NCBI GenBank assembly: GCA_016703535.1
Contig: JADJBV010000001.1
Location: forward strand, 2,356,001 to 2,420,000
Length of the DNA stretch: 64,000 nucleotides
Source of the DNA: Deltaproteobacteria bacterium
GTDB taxonomy: Bacteria > Myxococcota > Kuafuiibacteriia > Kuafuiibacteriales > Kuafuiibacteriaceae
Direction of reading: 5' to 3'
The notes below the pieces were generated by a model that had not been told where the DNA came from, did no database searches, and saw only the letters and a program-made list of their open reading frames with translations. Positions 17,849 to 26,945 of this stretch are shown in pieces. Position 1 is the first letter of the stretch. Each line of letters begins with the position of its first letter. A program made the translations under genes and the position numbers.

Positions 17849-18652
17849 GTGCGGGCGTTCAGCATCTTCCTCGCTTTGGCCCTCACCTGCAGCAGCGGTT
17901 TGGCCGCCGCTCAGGTCCCCTGCGGATCGTGCCACGACGCCGTCAAAGACCAAGGCGCCCACGCCAAGCTGAAGAAGGGGCACGAAGGCCTGGGGTGTGT
18001 GGACTGCCACCGAGGTGATCCGGCAGCGACCGAAAAAGAGGCCGCCCACCCTACCTTCGGGCCCGATCAACTGCTGGCCAAGGCCCGGACCGGCGCCGCC
18101 TGCGCCCGCTGCCACATACCGGGATCGGTCGCTGGCACCGAAGCCGTGGTGGCCGGTGGCCAGATCTACCTGGAGCAAGGTTGTTACCTCTGCCACCTCG
18201 GCCAACATCGGCTCGGTAACTTGGCGGCGTTTGGGCCGCCGCTGTCGACCATCGGCGGCCGGGGCACGCCCTATTTGCAAGGTATGTTGCAAAACCCAAA
18301 AGCCACCTTCAAGGACACGGCGATGCCCAGCTACCAGATGGCCCTGGCCCACCTCCCCGGGAGCGAAGAGCTGCTCCTGACCTACCTGCTGAGCCTGAGA
18401 GAAGATCTGGGAAAACCGGCCCGGCCAGCCTTGAGTGGGGCCCGCTGCGCGACCTGCCACCAGAGCCGCCCGGCCGACAAGACCAAGTTGGCCGCACACC
18501 GATGCCAAGGGATCAAGCGCGACGTGGACCACTTTCGCTGCGCGAGTTGTCACAAAAAGGCGGTCCCCAGCGGGGACCAGGAGTGCCTCTACATCGAACA
18601 ACGCCGACAAGAGTGCGGCGTCTGTCACCAAGGAGGGATCGATGAAGGCTAG
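17849..18652 (+). CDS. Heptaheme periplasmic cytochrome c
   Basis: 267 residues from a GTG start at 17849. A signal peptide to about residue 21 (SGLAAAQ) is followed by seven CXXCH motifs: CGSCH, CVDCH, CARCH, CYLCH, CATCH, CASCH and CGVCH. The middle segment (~105-175, EQGCYLCHLGQHRL to LLTYLLSL) resembles a monohaem class I cytochrome with a distal MPSYQM methionine. The flanking haem pairs look like small multihaem modules. It is the first of three overlapping genes, with a gluconate-dehydrogenase-type small subunit and a GMC flavoprotein. It probably takes electrons from that flavoprotein. In known enzymes of this type the cytochrome subunit is a triheme protein, so seven is unusual. Confidence 0.88.
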   Translation: MRAFSIFLALALTCSSGLAAAQVPCGSCHDAVKDQGAHAKLKKGHEGLGCVDCHRGDPAATEKEAAHPTFGPDQLLAKARTGAACARCHIPGSVAGTEAVVAGGQIYLEQGCYLCHLGQHRLGNLAAFGPPLSTIGGRGTPYLQGMLQNPKATFKDTAMPSYQMALAHLPGSEELLLTYLLSLREDLGKPARPALSGARCATCHQSRPADKTKLAAHRCQGIKRDVDHFRCASCHKKAVPSGDQECLYIEQRRQECGVCHQGGIDEG

Positions 18653-19199
18653 CCGCCGCGAGTTGATGCGTCAGGCTTCGGTGTTGGTCGCGTCCTTCGC
18701 CCTGACCCGCTGCAAACCTACCGAGGTCACGGCCCCTCCGGTCCCGGACGCCAGCGCCCCCAAGCCGCCGCCCCCTTCGGCCCCGGGCAAGGCCTTTCTT
18801 CCGCCCCAGCGGGCCACCTTGGACGCTACGGTCGCTCGAATTTTGCCGACCGACGAAGAGCCCGGCGCCAAAGAGGCCAACGTCATTGAATATATCGATC
18901 GGGAGGTGGCCCGGCCCGAATACGAGTGGCTGAAGAAGAACCTGATCGCGGGGACCGTGGGCCTCGATAAAAACGCCAACCGGCTCTACCAAAAGCCCTT
19001 CGTCAAGTTGGGACCGTCGGAACAAGACGAGGTGATCGGCCAGGTCCAAGCGGCGTCCGAGCGGGGCGCCGACTTCATCAAGATCTTGGTGCTGCTGACC
19101 TTGGAGGGCTTCGTGGGTGATCCGGCCTACGGCGGCAACCAGGGCAACGTCGGCTGGACCTTCGTCGGCTACGGACCGGGGATCCATGAGCACCACTGA
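18642..19199 (+). CDS. Gluconate 2-dehydrogenase subunit 3-like protein
   Basis: 185 residues. The ATG at 18642 has an AAGGAGG site directly upstream and overlaps the cytochrome stop by 11 bases. The N-terminus (MKASRRELMRQASVLVASFALTRC) combines a twin-Arg pattern with a lipobox-like Cys. It is probably exported folded and possibly lipid-anchored. The core (LDATVARILPTDEEPGAKEANVIEYIDRE, split motif; LTLEGFVGDPAYGGNQGNVGW) matches the small (gamma) subunit family of gluconate 2-dehydrogenase-type complexes. This subunit chaperones Tat export and assembly of the GMC flavoprotein, whose gene overlaps the end of this one by 14 bases. Confidence 0.88.
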   Translation: MKASRRELMRQASVLVASFALTRCKPTEVTAPPVPDASAPKPPPPSAPGKAFLPPQRATLDATVARILPTDEEPGAKEANVIEYIDREVARPEYEWLKKNLIAGTVGLDKNANRLYQKPFVKLGPSEQDEVIGQVQAASERGADFIKILVLLTLEGFVGDPAYGGNQGNVGWTFVGYGPGIHEHH

Positions 19200-20865
19200 G
19201 TTCGATGTTTGTGTGGTCGGGTCCGGCGCCGGCGGCGGCACCTTGGCCTGGGCCTTGGCCGAGGCCGGGGTCAACGTGGTGGTCCTGGAAAAAGGGCCCT
19301 ACTACACGCTGAAGGACTTCGCGTACCACGACGAGATCAAGATCCAAAAACGCAGCTTCTTCACGCCGCTGGAGGCCGACGAACCGCGGATGCTCCGGCA
19401 GGCCGGCGAAGAAGAGTACAAGCGCACCCGCACCGCCTGGCTGGCCAACTGCGTCGGCGGCGGCACGGTGCACATGAGCGGCTACTTCCTGCGGCTGCAC
19501 GAGATCGACTTCGAGATGCGGACCCGCTACGGGCGCGAGCCCCTGAGCACCGTCGAAGACTGGCCCCTCAGCTACGCCGAGTTTGCGCCCTGGTATGATC
19601 GGATGGAATACCTGCTGGGGGTCGGCGGCACCGCCGGCCAAAACCCCTTCGATGCCCCGCGCAGCGTCCCTTACCCGCTGCCGCCGATCGCCGAACACCC
19701 CTTCACCGCGCCCTTCGACAAGGCCGCCAAGAAGATGGGCCTGCACCCCTTCTCGACACCCCGGGCCATCCTGTCTCAACCCTACGGTGGCCGGCCGCCC
19801 TGCATGTATTGCGGGTACTGCGGCAACTTCGGTTGCGAGATCGGCGCCAAGTCCAGCGTCTTGTCGGCCTTCATCCCTCGGGCCGAGGCGACCGGCAAGT
19901 GCACCATCAAGCCCAAGTCGATGGTCACCGAGGTCTTCGTCGACGCCGATGGGAAGGCCGGCGGCGTCCGTTACCTGGATGAGCAAGGCAACTTGCACGA
20001 GCAGCGGGCCAAGGTGGTGGTGGTCTCGGCGACCGCGCTGGAGTCGGCGCGGCTGTTGCTCAACTCCAAGTCGGCGCTTTTCCCGGATGGGCTCGCCAAC
20101 TCCAGCGGCCAGGTCGGCAAGAACCTGATCTTCTCCACCTTCGCCTCGATCGAGGCCGACTTCTCCCGCACCGGCAGGGCCAAGGACTTCCCGGGCTACG
20201 ACAGCCACCTGCCCTTTTTGGGCCGCAGCCTGCAAGACTACTACCTCCCCAAAAAGGAGACCGGCGTCCCCAAGGGCGGCACCTTGCTCTTCGATCTCGG
20301 GCCCAAAGCGCCGATCACCCGCTTGACCGAGGTGGCCATCAAGGCGGCCGGCGCCACCGAAACCAAGCCGCTGTGGGGCAAGCCGTTGAAGGACAACCTG
20401 CGCAAGTACCTCCGCGACGTGCGCAAGCTGGAGTGTGAGGTCTTCGGCGAGTTCTCCGCCTCGAGCGCGTGTTATCTCGACGTCGATCCCGAGGTGAAGG
20501 ACAAGTTTGGCCTGCCGGTCGCGCGCCTCAACGTGGGCCTCCTGGAGAGCAACGTCAAAGGCGCCCGCTTTTTGGCCGATCGAGCCGCCGATCTGTTCCG
20601 AGAGATGAAGGCCGAAGAGGTGCGCTTCGGGATCATGGGCGGCGCCAGCTGGGTGCTGCAACACGGCACCTGCCGATTCGGCAAAGATCCCAGCACCTCG
20701 GTGTTGGATCCCAACTGCCGGGCCCACGACGTCAAGAACCTCTACGTGGTCGACGGCAGCTTCATGCCGACCTCCGGCGGGGTCCCCACCACCTTGACCA
20801 TCATGAGCAACGCCCTGCGTGTGGCGCACCACATCCGGGACGCCTTCGCGAAGAAAGAACACTGA
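19186..20865 (+). CDS. GMC-family FAD dehydrogenase, large subunit
   Basis: 559 residues from the ATG at 19186, inside the end of the small-subunit gene. The FAD fold opens with VVGSGAGGGTLAWALAEAG. The Cys-rich CMYCGYCGNFGC segment near residue 205 is typical of membrane-bound sugar/alcohol dehydrogenases of this type and may bind an Fe-S cluster. The active-site region near the C-terminus contains QHGTCRFG and GGVPTTLTIMSNALR. It lacks its own signal and is presumably carried by the small subunit. It oxidises a polyol, sugar acid or similar alcohol and hands electrons to the heptaheme cytochrome. The substrate cannot be deduced. Confidence 0.92.
   Translation: MSTTEFDVCVVGSGAGGGTLAWALAEAGVNVVVLEKGPYYTLKDFAYHDEIKIQKRSFFTPLEADEPRMLRQAGEEEYKRTRTAWLANCVGGGTVHMSGYFLRLHEIDFEMRTRYGREPLSTVEDWPLSYAEFAPWYDRMEYLLGVGGTAGQNPFDAPRSVPYPLPPIAEHPFTAPFDKAAKKMGLHPFSTPRAILSQPYGGRPPCMYCGYCGNFGCEIGAKSSVLSAFIPRAEATGKCTIKPKSMVTEVFVDADGKAGGVRYLDEQGNLHEQRAKVVVVSATALESARLLLNSKSALFPDGLANSSGQVGKNLIFSTFASIEADFSRTGRAKDFPGYDSHLPFLGRSLQDYYLPKKETGVPKGGTLLFDLGPKAPITRLTEVAIKAAGATETKPLWGKPLKDNLRKYLRDVRKLECEVFGEFSASSACYLDVDPEVKDKFGLPVARLNVGLLESNVKGARFLADRAADLFREMKAEEVRFGIMGGASWVLQHGTCRFGKDPSTSVLDPNCRAHDVKNLYVVDGSFMPTSGGVPTTLTIMSNALRVAHHIRDAFAKKEH
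19982..19997. repeat. Dispersed palindrome, near-consensus copy
   Basis: AGCAAG-GCAA-CTTGCA, inside the GMC dehydrogenase gene. The first base departs from consensus; the inner GCAAG-N4-CTTGC is perfect. A second near-copy (TGCAAG-GTAT-GTTGCA) lies at 18275-18290 in the heptaheme cytochrome gene. Confidence 0.5.
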
Positions 20866-21035
20866 CCCGTCAGCGCCGGATCCACGGCCGGTAGCCCAGT
20901 CTGCCGATAGAAGCCCAACACCCCACCATCTTCGGTCCAAGTCAGACACTCGGCGGCGCTCGCCCTTCTCCCCACCTCCACTCCTTTCGCGGCCCGCCTT
21001 GTGGCCCCGACCCACCCCAGGGATACTGCCACCCC

Positions 21036-22829
21036 GTGAGAGCCCTGCCCTCGCTCTGCTTCTTCCCGATCTGCGCGCTGATCGCCTGCGCGGATCCTGC
21101 CGAAGGTGAAGACGGCGGTCTCCCCAGTGACAGCGGCGTCAACGACAGCGGCGCCCCCGACCTGGGCCCCGCCGATCAAGGCCCCAGGGACGTGGCGCCT
21201 ACCGACCGCGGGCCCGACGATCTGGGCCCAGGCGACGCCGGTCCCAACGCCGACGCAGAAACCAACGCTGACGCAGCCCCCACCGACGGCGGCCGCGAGA
21301 CCTGCCGCGAGCCCTACACCCTCGACGGCGTCTTCACCTCCGGGATTGGGCAGATCAACAGCTGGTCGGTGTTGCCGGCAGCGGCCACCCCAACCACCAT
21401 CACCGGGATCGTCGAGACCGGTGACTATGTCGCCGGCACCTTGGTTCGCTTGGCCCCGGACGGCTTCGTGTTCAGCAGCCAGGTCTCGCACCTGACGCGC
21501 TTTGATTCGATCAACTTCGAACACTTCGTCGTCGATCCGAGCGACGGCGCCACCTACGCGGTGGTCGAGCAACAAGTGCAGGGGGACGGCTTGGCCCTCC
21601 GGGTCTACAACGCGGACGGGACGTTGGCCCGGGAGTTCACCCGCGACGGGCCGAGCGGACAGGACCTGATCGGCGCCAGCCGCCAGAGCAACTTCTTCTT
21701 GATCAAATACAACCAAGCCGGAGTGGTCCAGTGGGCCTCGCGTTTTGGGCCCAACCGCAACACCGATCGGGCGGGCCAGGTGCTCTCCGTGGGCCTGACG
21801 CCGACCGGGGTCCGAGTGGTCGCCGAGATGGAAGGCGGCACCCAACTCGCCTTCGCCCCCGGCAGCGGCACTCAACTCACCTACGAAGCGCCCGCGGGTA
21901 CGGTCTTTTGGGGCGAAATCGACAAGGCCGATGGCGGCTACGTTTCGGGCTCCTTCCGCCGCATCGACTCCAGCCCGAACAACCTCGGCGCCGTGAGTCA
22001 GGCGATCGGCGACGCGGCCCACTCGGCGATCGGCGAAACCGCGATCGCCGGCGTCTTCGGCCGGCCTTCCGGCAGCGCCACTTTCACCTTCGGCGCCCCC
22101 TCCGGACAGGCGGTGACCACCACCGCCACCGTGTCGACCACCTACTTCGCCAAACTCGACGGCAGCGGCAATCCAGCGTTCCTCGCCACCGCGCGGATCC
22201 TGGATCTCTTCGCGTCTCCGTCGCCGCGGGCGGTCGGCCTATCGGCCAGCGGGGTTTTGGTCGCGGGCGGCCAGTTCCCCGCGTCGGAGCGGATCGCCGA
22301 GTTTGGCGGGACCAACGGGCCGACCCAGCTGGCTTATGCCAGCGAGGAGAGTTGGTTGGTGGCCTACTCGGGCAGCGGCGAACGACAATGGCTCAGGCGG
22401 ATCGAGGGCCAGAGCCGCAACGGAATCTCGAAGATCTTGGTCACCGATGAAGCCGCCTACGTTCTCGGCACCCACGCCGCCGGCACCGTGTTGGGGCGCG
22501 GTGATCCCAACCAGCGCACCCTCAACGTCGGCGGCTACGTGCTCAGCAAATACAACCTGACCACCGGCGCCTTCGAGTGGGCCTGGGTGTTGACCAGCGA
22601 AGCGGGCACCGGAGGCATCGGGGGCTTCGAGGTCTGGAGCACCTCGGCCGGCATCGTGGTCCCCATCGGCTTCACGACCGTCCGGCTGGTGGGCCCCGGG
22701 GGTGAGGACCGGATCTTCGACAGCTTGACCAACCCCGGGATGACCGGCGCGGCCATCTTCAGCCCTGGCGGCCAGCTGCTGGGCTGCCAGGCCATCGCCG
22801 CGTTCCCAGGCCGCTTCCAGGCTTTTTGA
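21036..22829 (+). CDS. Large surface-type lipoprotein, probable beta-propeller
   Basis: 597 residues from a GTG at 21036. The lipobox LIAC near residue 18 is followed by ~70 residues made almost only of Asp, Gly, Pro and Ala (repeats like DLGPGDAGP). This is a disordered tether common in myxobacterial surface lipoproteins. The rest is beta-rich with recurring short motifs (GQINSWSVL, LLGASRQSNFFLIKYNQAG-type, YVLSKYNLTTGAFEWAW) that resemble quinoprotein-like or SBBP-type propellers tracking a reading along strands. No haem motif and no catalytic residues are visible. The 170 bases before it hold no gene. It lies between the dehydrogenase operon and the decaheme cytochrome gene. Confidence 0.75.
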   Translation: MRALPSLCFFPICALIACADPAEGEDGGLPSDSGVNDSGAPDLGPADQGPRDVAPTDRGPDDLGPGDAGPNADAETNADAAPTDGGRETCREPYTLDGVFTSGIGQINSWSVLPAAATPTTITGIVETGDYVAGTLVRLAPDGFVFSSQVSHLTRFDSINFEHFVVDPSDGATYAVVEQQVQGDGLALRVYNADGTLAREFTRDGPSGQDLIGASRQSNFFLIKYNQAGVVQWASRFGPNRNTDRAGQVLSVGLTPTGVRVVAEMEGGTQLAFAPGSGTQLTYEAPAGTVFWGEIDKADGGYVSGSFRRIDSSPNNLGAVSQAIGDAAHSAIGETAIAGVFGRPSGSATFTFGAPSGQAVTTTATVSTTYFAKLDGSGNPAFLATARILDLFASPSPRAVGLSASGVLVAGGQFPASERIAEFGGTNGPTQLAYASEESWLVAYSGSGERQWLRRIEGQSRNGISKILVTDEAAYVLGTHAAGTVLGRGDPNQRTLNVGGYVLSKYNLTTGAFEWAWVLTSEAGTGGIGGFEVWSTSAGIVVPIGFTTVRLVGPGGEDRIFDSLTNPGMTGAAIFSPGGQLLGCQAIAAFPGRFQAF

Positions 22830-22847
22830 GAGGGGACCACCGGCAAC

Positions 22848-22862
22848 CCGGCGCGGCGCCGG
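22848..22862. terminator. GC hairpin after lipoprotein gene
   Basis: CCGGCG-CGG-CGCCGG, a 6-bp stem with 3-base loop, lies 18 bases past the lipoprotein stop. No T-run follows, so it is a weak terminator candidate. The remaining ~175 bases to the decaheme gene hold no gene. Confidence 0.3.
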
Positions 22863-23037
22863 CGGATCTAGCACGTTACCCATAGGGAACTCGTTTCGCT
22901 CGGCGCTCCGGCCGCCCGGTGACGCGATGGGCCAGTCCCCCGGTGCGGTCGGGGGTGGCCCTTATCCTGCACTGCCGGCCGGCCAAGCCCGAGCGCAGCC
23001 TGAAATGCAGGCGCGCCCGAGCAGGGAGGCAATTCGA

Positions 23038-25911
23038 ATGGGGTCCAACACGATGTTCAGGAGGGCCGCGATCGGCGCGTTCATGTCGGCGCTCGGTCTG
23101 GCGGCCTGCTCAGGCGATTCGGGGCCAGCGGGTCCGGCGGGCGCCCCGGGAACCAACGGTGCGAACGGCAGCAACGGCACCAACGGTACCAATGGCACCA
23201 ACTGCACGGTGGTCGACACGTCGAGCACCACCAAGACCATCACCTGCGAGGACGGCACTTCGGTGGTGGTTCAAAACGGCACACCCGGAACGCCCGGCAA
23301 CCCTGGCGACGACGGCGAAAACGGCAGCAGCTGTTCGGTGACGAACAACGGAGATGGGACCCACACCATCCGCTGCACCGACGGCACCACGGTGGTGGTG
23401 GCGGACGGCAAGCCCGGCCGGCCGGGCGGCAACGTCGAGGTTGGGAACTTCCACGGCGCGGCGCGGCTGGATCAGGCCGCCTTCGAGGCCACCGGAAAAC
23501 TCCGGGTCAACGTAGAGATCACCGGCGCCACCGCCGATCCGGGCGGCCAAGTGACCGTCGACTTCCGCGTGACCAACGGCGCCGCTCCTGTCAGCGGCAT
23601 CGCCACCATCAACGCCAACATCGCCAAGCTCCTCCCCGCCGGGAACGGGTACTTCTTCTCCCGCTGGGTGCCGTACATCTACCGGACCCAAACGGTCAGC
23701 GGCTCGGCCAACGGCAACTGGCCCCACCCGGACGGCACCAGCGCCGTGCAGCCCAACCGCGAGAACAACGGCATGTTGACCGACAACGGGGACGGCACCT
23801 ACCGCTACGTCTTCGCCAACAACATCAGCGCGGTCACCGCCGGCGGCAACCCCATCACCTACGAGCGCAACCGCACCCACCGCATCTCGGTGATGATCGG
23901 CGGCTCGGCCGGCCCCACCGGCACGGGCAACTTGGACTTCGTGCCCGACGGCACGCCGGTCGTCGATCGCCGGGACATCGTGACCACCGCCGCTTGCCAA
24001 GCGTGCCACGGCGATGACTTCGCGGCCCACGGCGGCGATCGTCTCAACGTCGAGAACTGCAGCACCTGTCACGTGGACGGCGCGATCGATCCCCACGGCG
24101 GCGAAAGCCTGGATCTGAAGGTGATGATCCACAAGATCCACGCCGGTTCAGAGCTGGAGCGGATCCCGGGCCCCGACGGCGTGGTTTGGGACAACCCGTC
24201 CACCCCGGCCAACGAGGCGGCGGACAACGGCGAATACGCGATCTGGGGCTTCGGCAACCAGAAGCACGACTGGTGGAAAGCCGAGTTCCCAGCGGTGACC
24301 GAAAACTGCGAGAAGTGCCACCAGGGCGCAGGTGGTCAGGTGGAGGCCTGGAAGGTGCCAAGCCGCGACGCGTGCGGCGCGTGCCACGAATCGATCAACT
24401 TCGCCACTGGTGAAGGCCACCCTGCGGGCGCCCAAACCTCCGACGAAAATTGCGACGTCTGCCACCCCAGCTCCGGCACGGTCTTGCCGCCGGCCCGTTA
24501 TCCGGTGCCGTCTTCGCACGACTGGACCGTCCGTGATCCCCGGAACATCCCGGAGTTCGACGTGAACCTGACCGTCTCGGCGCCGGCCAATGGCACCCAC
24601 TTCGTGGCCGGCGAAAGCCCGGTGGTTTCCATCGTGCTCAGCGAAAACGGAACGCCCATCGATCACACCACGGTGATCGAAGACGCGGCCGCCGAAGGGT
24701 GTGTGGTCAGCGGTTGCCCGCCGCAAGACGGCGCCTTCCGCACCGCGGCCTTTTTTGTCCACGGACCCCGGGCCGAACGGAAGCCAGTGTTGACCACCAC
24801 GGCCCGCGCCGTGGTGATCGCCCCGACCGCGGGCCCCTACGACATCAGCGCTTCGGGCGCGAGTTTGGGCATCATCGTCGACGGCGGCCGTAGCCTGATC
24901 CGCTACGACGCGACCGGCGGCGACTACACCATGCTCGGGACCTTCAGCGTTGCGGTGTCGGCGGGGACCTTCGCGGACCGAGCGGCGGCCACCCCCGCGG
25001 AGATCGTCACCTGGCTGAACGCCAACACCAACTTCCGACGGCGGGCCATCGCCTACTTGGACGCAGCGACCGGACGTCTGGCCCTTCGGAGCCGCAACCT
25101 GGGTGAGTTCTTCTCGATCCAGTTGCAGGCCGGGCCGGTGACCACCGCGGTCTTCGGCGGCGGCGTCGCGATCCACAACATCGCGGCCAACACCGCCTCC
25201 AACAACATCAGCCGCCGCACCAACCCGGCCAACAACGATCCGAAGGTCGCTTGGGACACGGGCGCGATCACCTACACCTTGGATCCGGTCGACGACCTGG
25301 TGCCCGGCACTTATGTGGCGAGCATCGAGATCACCGACCGCGGTCGGATCGACGCGGTCAACTACCAGACCCCGTCGGTGGCGACGGTGACCTTCCAGGT
25401 GGGCACGGCCACCGAAGAACTCCCGCCGGCGCGCAACTGCAACAGCTGCCACCAAGGGCCGGACGGTCGGGGCTTCGTCCTCGACTTCTCGCGCCACAAC
25501 AAGTTGTTCGGGGACAACGCGGTCGACCAGTGCGGCGCTTGCCACGACAACTTGTCGCAGAACTCGGTGGGCAACTTCACGGGGGCCAAGTCGATCGTGC
25601 GCCGGGTGCACGCGGTCCACTTCGGCAACACGCTGAACTACCCGCTGACCACGGTGGGCTACAGCGGCGGTGATCCGGTGCCGGGTCGCAACTGGGACAT
25701 CGCCTTCCCGATGGACGTGCGCAACTGTCAGTCCTGCCACCCGGACGGCACCACCAGCGGGACCTGGGAGACCAAGGCGGCGCGCTTGCCCTGCGGCGGC
25801 TGCCACGACTCGGACGCAGCGACGGCGCACATGTCGATCAACACCTATGACCTAACTCCGGCCGATCCCTTCAGCGGGGACGAGCAAGAGTCTTGTCGGA
25901 CGTGTCACTGA
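23038..25911 (+). CDS. OmcA/MtrC-family decaheme surface cytochrome lipoprotein
   Basis: 957 residues from the ATG at 23038, preceded by GGGAGG at 23024-23029. The lipobox LGLAAC gives a lipidated Cys. Then comes a collagen-like Gly-X-Y stretch (GPAGPAGAPG, then GTNG repeats). Two copies of a module follow that has a Cys pair, a DGT-VVV strand and a PGxPG turn. Ten CXXCH motifs occur in two groups of five: CQACH (C320), CSTCH, CEKCH, CGACH, CDVCH, and after a ~300-residue beta region CNSCH, CGACH, CQSCH, CGGCH, CRTCH. The last motif ends the protein. The 5+5 split with intervening beta domains is the OmcA/MtrC plan. GCVVSGC between the groups may form a disulfide. In Shewanella such proteins pass electrons out of the cell. 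Confidence 0.93.
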   Translation: MGSNTMFRRAAIGAFMSALGLAACSGDSGPAGPAGAPGTNGANGSNGTNGTNGTNCTVVDTSSTTKTITCEDGTSVVVQNGTPGTPGNPGDDGENGSSCSVTNNGDGTHTIRCTDGTTVVVADGKPGRPGGNVEVGNFHGAARLDQAAFEATGKLRVNVEITGATADPGGQVTVDFRVTNGAAPVSGIATINANIAKLLPAGNGYFFSRWVPYIYRTQTVSGSANGNWPHPDGTSAVQPNRENNGMLTDNGDGTYRYVFANNISAVTAGGNPITYERNRTHRISVMIGGSAGPTGTGNLDFVPDGTPVVDRRDIVTTAACQACHGDDFAAHGGDRLNVENCSTCHVDGAIDPHGGESLDLKVMIHKIHAGSELERIPGPDGVVWDNPSTPANEAADNGEYAIWGFGNQKHDWWKAEFPAVTENCEKCHQGAGGQVEAWKVPSRDACGACHESINFATGEGHPAGAQTSDENCDVCHPSSGTVLPPARYPVPSSHDWTVRDPRNIPEFDVNLTVSAPANGTHFVAGESPVVSIVLSENGTPIDHTTVIEDAAAEGCVVSGCPPQDGAFRTAAFFVHGPRAERKPVLTTTARAVVIAPTAGPYDISASGASLGIIVDGGRSLIRYDATGGDYTMLGTFSVAVSAGTFADRAAATPAEIVTWLNANTNFRRRAIAYLDAATGRLALRSRNLGEFFSIQLQAGPVTTAVFGGGVAIHNIAANTASNNISRRTNPANNDPKVAWDTGAITYTLDPVDDLVPGTYVASIEITDRGRIDAVNYQTPSVATVTFQVGTATEELPPARNCNSCHQGPDGRGFVLDFSRHNKLFGDNAVDQCGACHDNLSQNSVGNFTGAKSIVRRVHAVHFGNTLNYPLTTVGYSGGDPVPGRNWDIAFPMDVRNCQSCHPDGTTSGTWETKAARLPCGGCHDSDAATAHMSINTYDLTPADPFSGDEQESCRTCH

Positions 25912-25914
25912 GCC

Positions 25915-26784
25915 ATGCGCTTCGGTACCTTCGCCGCGTGGTGGGTGTTGGCGCTCCCGATCTCCTGTGGCCGGGAGCCTGCGCCACCGACCGGTGAAGT
26001 GCCGAAGGTGGAGGCGTCGGAGGTCTTGGCCACGGTCAATGGCTCAGCGTTGACCGAGGCCGACCTCCGACACCGCCTCAAGTCTGAGTCTCGCCAAAGT
26101 GAGATCGCGCCCGAACACGTGCCGAACGTGCTCGGGCCGCTGATCGATCAAGAGTTGTTGGCCCAAGCGGCCCGGGCCCAGGGCCTGCGCCTCGAGGGTC
26201 CGGCCCTCGAGCGATACCGAGACAAAGAGGCCGAACTTCGCGCGCTTTTGCGCAAGGAGTTGGCCGAGCTATATTTCCGTCACGAGGTCAGCGCCAAGGC
26301 GACGCCCAGCGACGCCGAAGTGGAGGCCTACTTTCGAACTCACCAATCCCGGATCCAGACGGAGCTCCACGTGCTCCAGATCTTGCGGAAGACCGAGGCC
26401 GAGATCGAGGAGGTTCGCCAGCGCCTCACCTCGGGCGAAAACTTCGCCAAGGTCGCCCAAGGCCAACTCCCGGACCTCCCCGAAGGCGCTCCCCGACCCT
26501 GGGATCTGGGCTTCCTCAACTGGAAGCAAGTGCCCGAGGTGTGGTGGCCGGCCCTGGAGCCCTTGGCCGACGGGCAGGTCAGCGGCGTGGTGCGCGGCCC
26601 GAAGGATCGCTACTGGATCCTGCAGGTGGTCGGGCGACGCCCACACCCGTCCGCCGAGCTGGAGGTGGTGCGGCCGGTGATCACCGAGCTGCTGCGGGCC
26701 CAGCGGATCGAAAGAGACGGGGCGGCCCTCGAGCAACGGCTCAAGGATCGGGCCCAGATCCAGCTGCTCCTGCCCTCCCCCTGA
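25915..26784 (+). CDS. Parvulin-type peptidyl-prolyl isomerase lipoprotein
   Basis: 289 residues. The lipobox LPISC gives lipidation near residue 18. A SurA/PrsA-like N-terminal helical domain (~38-130, VNGSALTEADLRHRL) is followed by a PpiC-type rotamase domain (~130-245, ELHVLQILRK, SGENFAKVAQ, DLGFLNW). It starts only three bases after the decaheme cytochrome stop, so the two are certainly cotranscribed. It is probably a dedicated foldase for the cytochrome in the periplasm (inference from coupling). The length is close to short PrsA-type proteins. Confidence 0.9.
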   Translation: MRFGTFAAWWVLALPISCGREPAPPTGEVPKVEASEVLATVNGSALTEADLRHRLKSESRQSEIAPEHVPNVLGPLIDQELLAQAARAQGLRLEGPALERYRDKEAELRALLRKELAELYFRHEVSAKATPSDAEVEAYFRTHQSRIQTELHVLQILRKTEAEIEEVRQRLTSGENFAKVAQGQLPDLPEGAPRPWDLGFLNWKQVPEVWWPALEPLADGQVSGVVRGPKDRYWILQVVGRRPHPSAELEVVRPVITELLRAQRIERDGAALEQRLKDRAQIQLLLPSP

Positions 26785-26945
26785 GCCCCGGCCCGTCCGA
26801 TCCTGAGCCACCGCCTGGCCATCCGACCTGGGGCTCACCCTGCGTTTTGGTCACGCCTTCTCCACGACGAAGTCATAGTCCCTGCTGGCCCCGGCCTTCG
26901 GTTTGACCTGCCTTTCCCGGTCCTTGAGCGTGGAGGGAGCAGGCC

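Noticed and set aside
19078..21015. 645-codon open frame opposite the GMC dehydrogenase
   Set aside because: Antisense shadow of a well-supported gene; low-complexity Gly/Arg/His-rich translation.
26785..26945. Minus-strand frame ending DYDFVVEKA in the gap before the lipid kinase gene
   Set aside because: Too short and without a start or recognisable family; it could be chance in GC-rich sequence.
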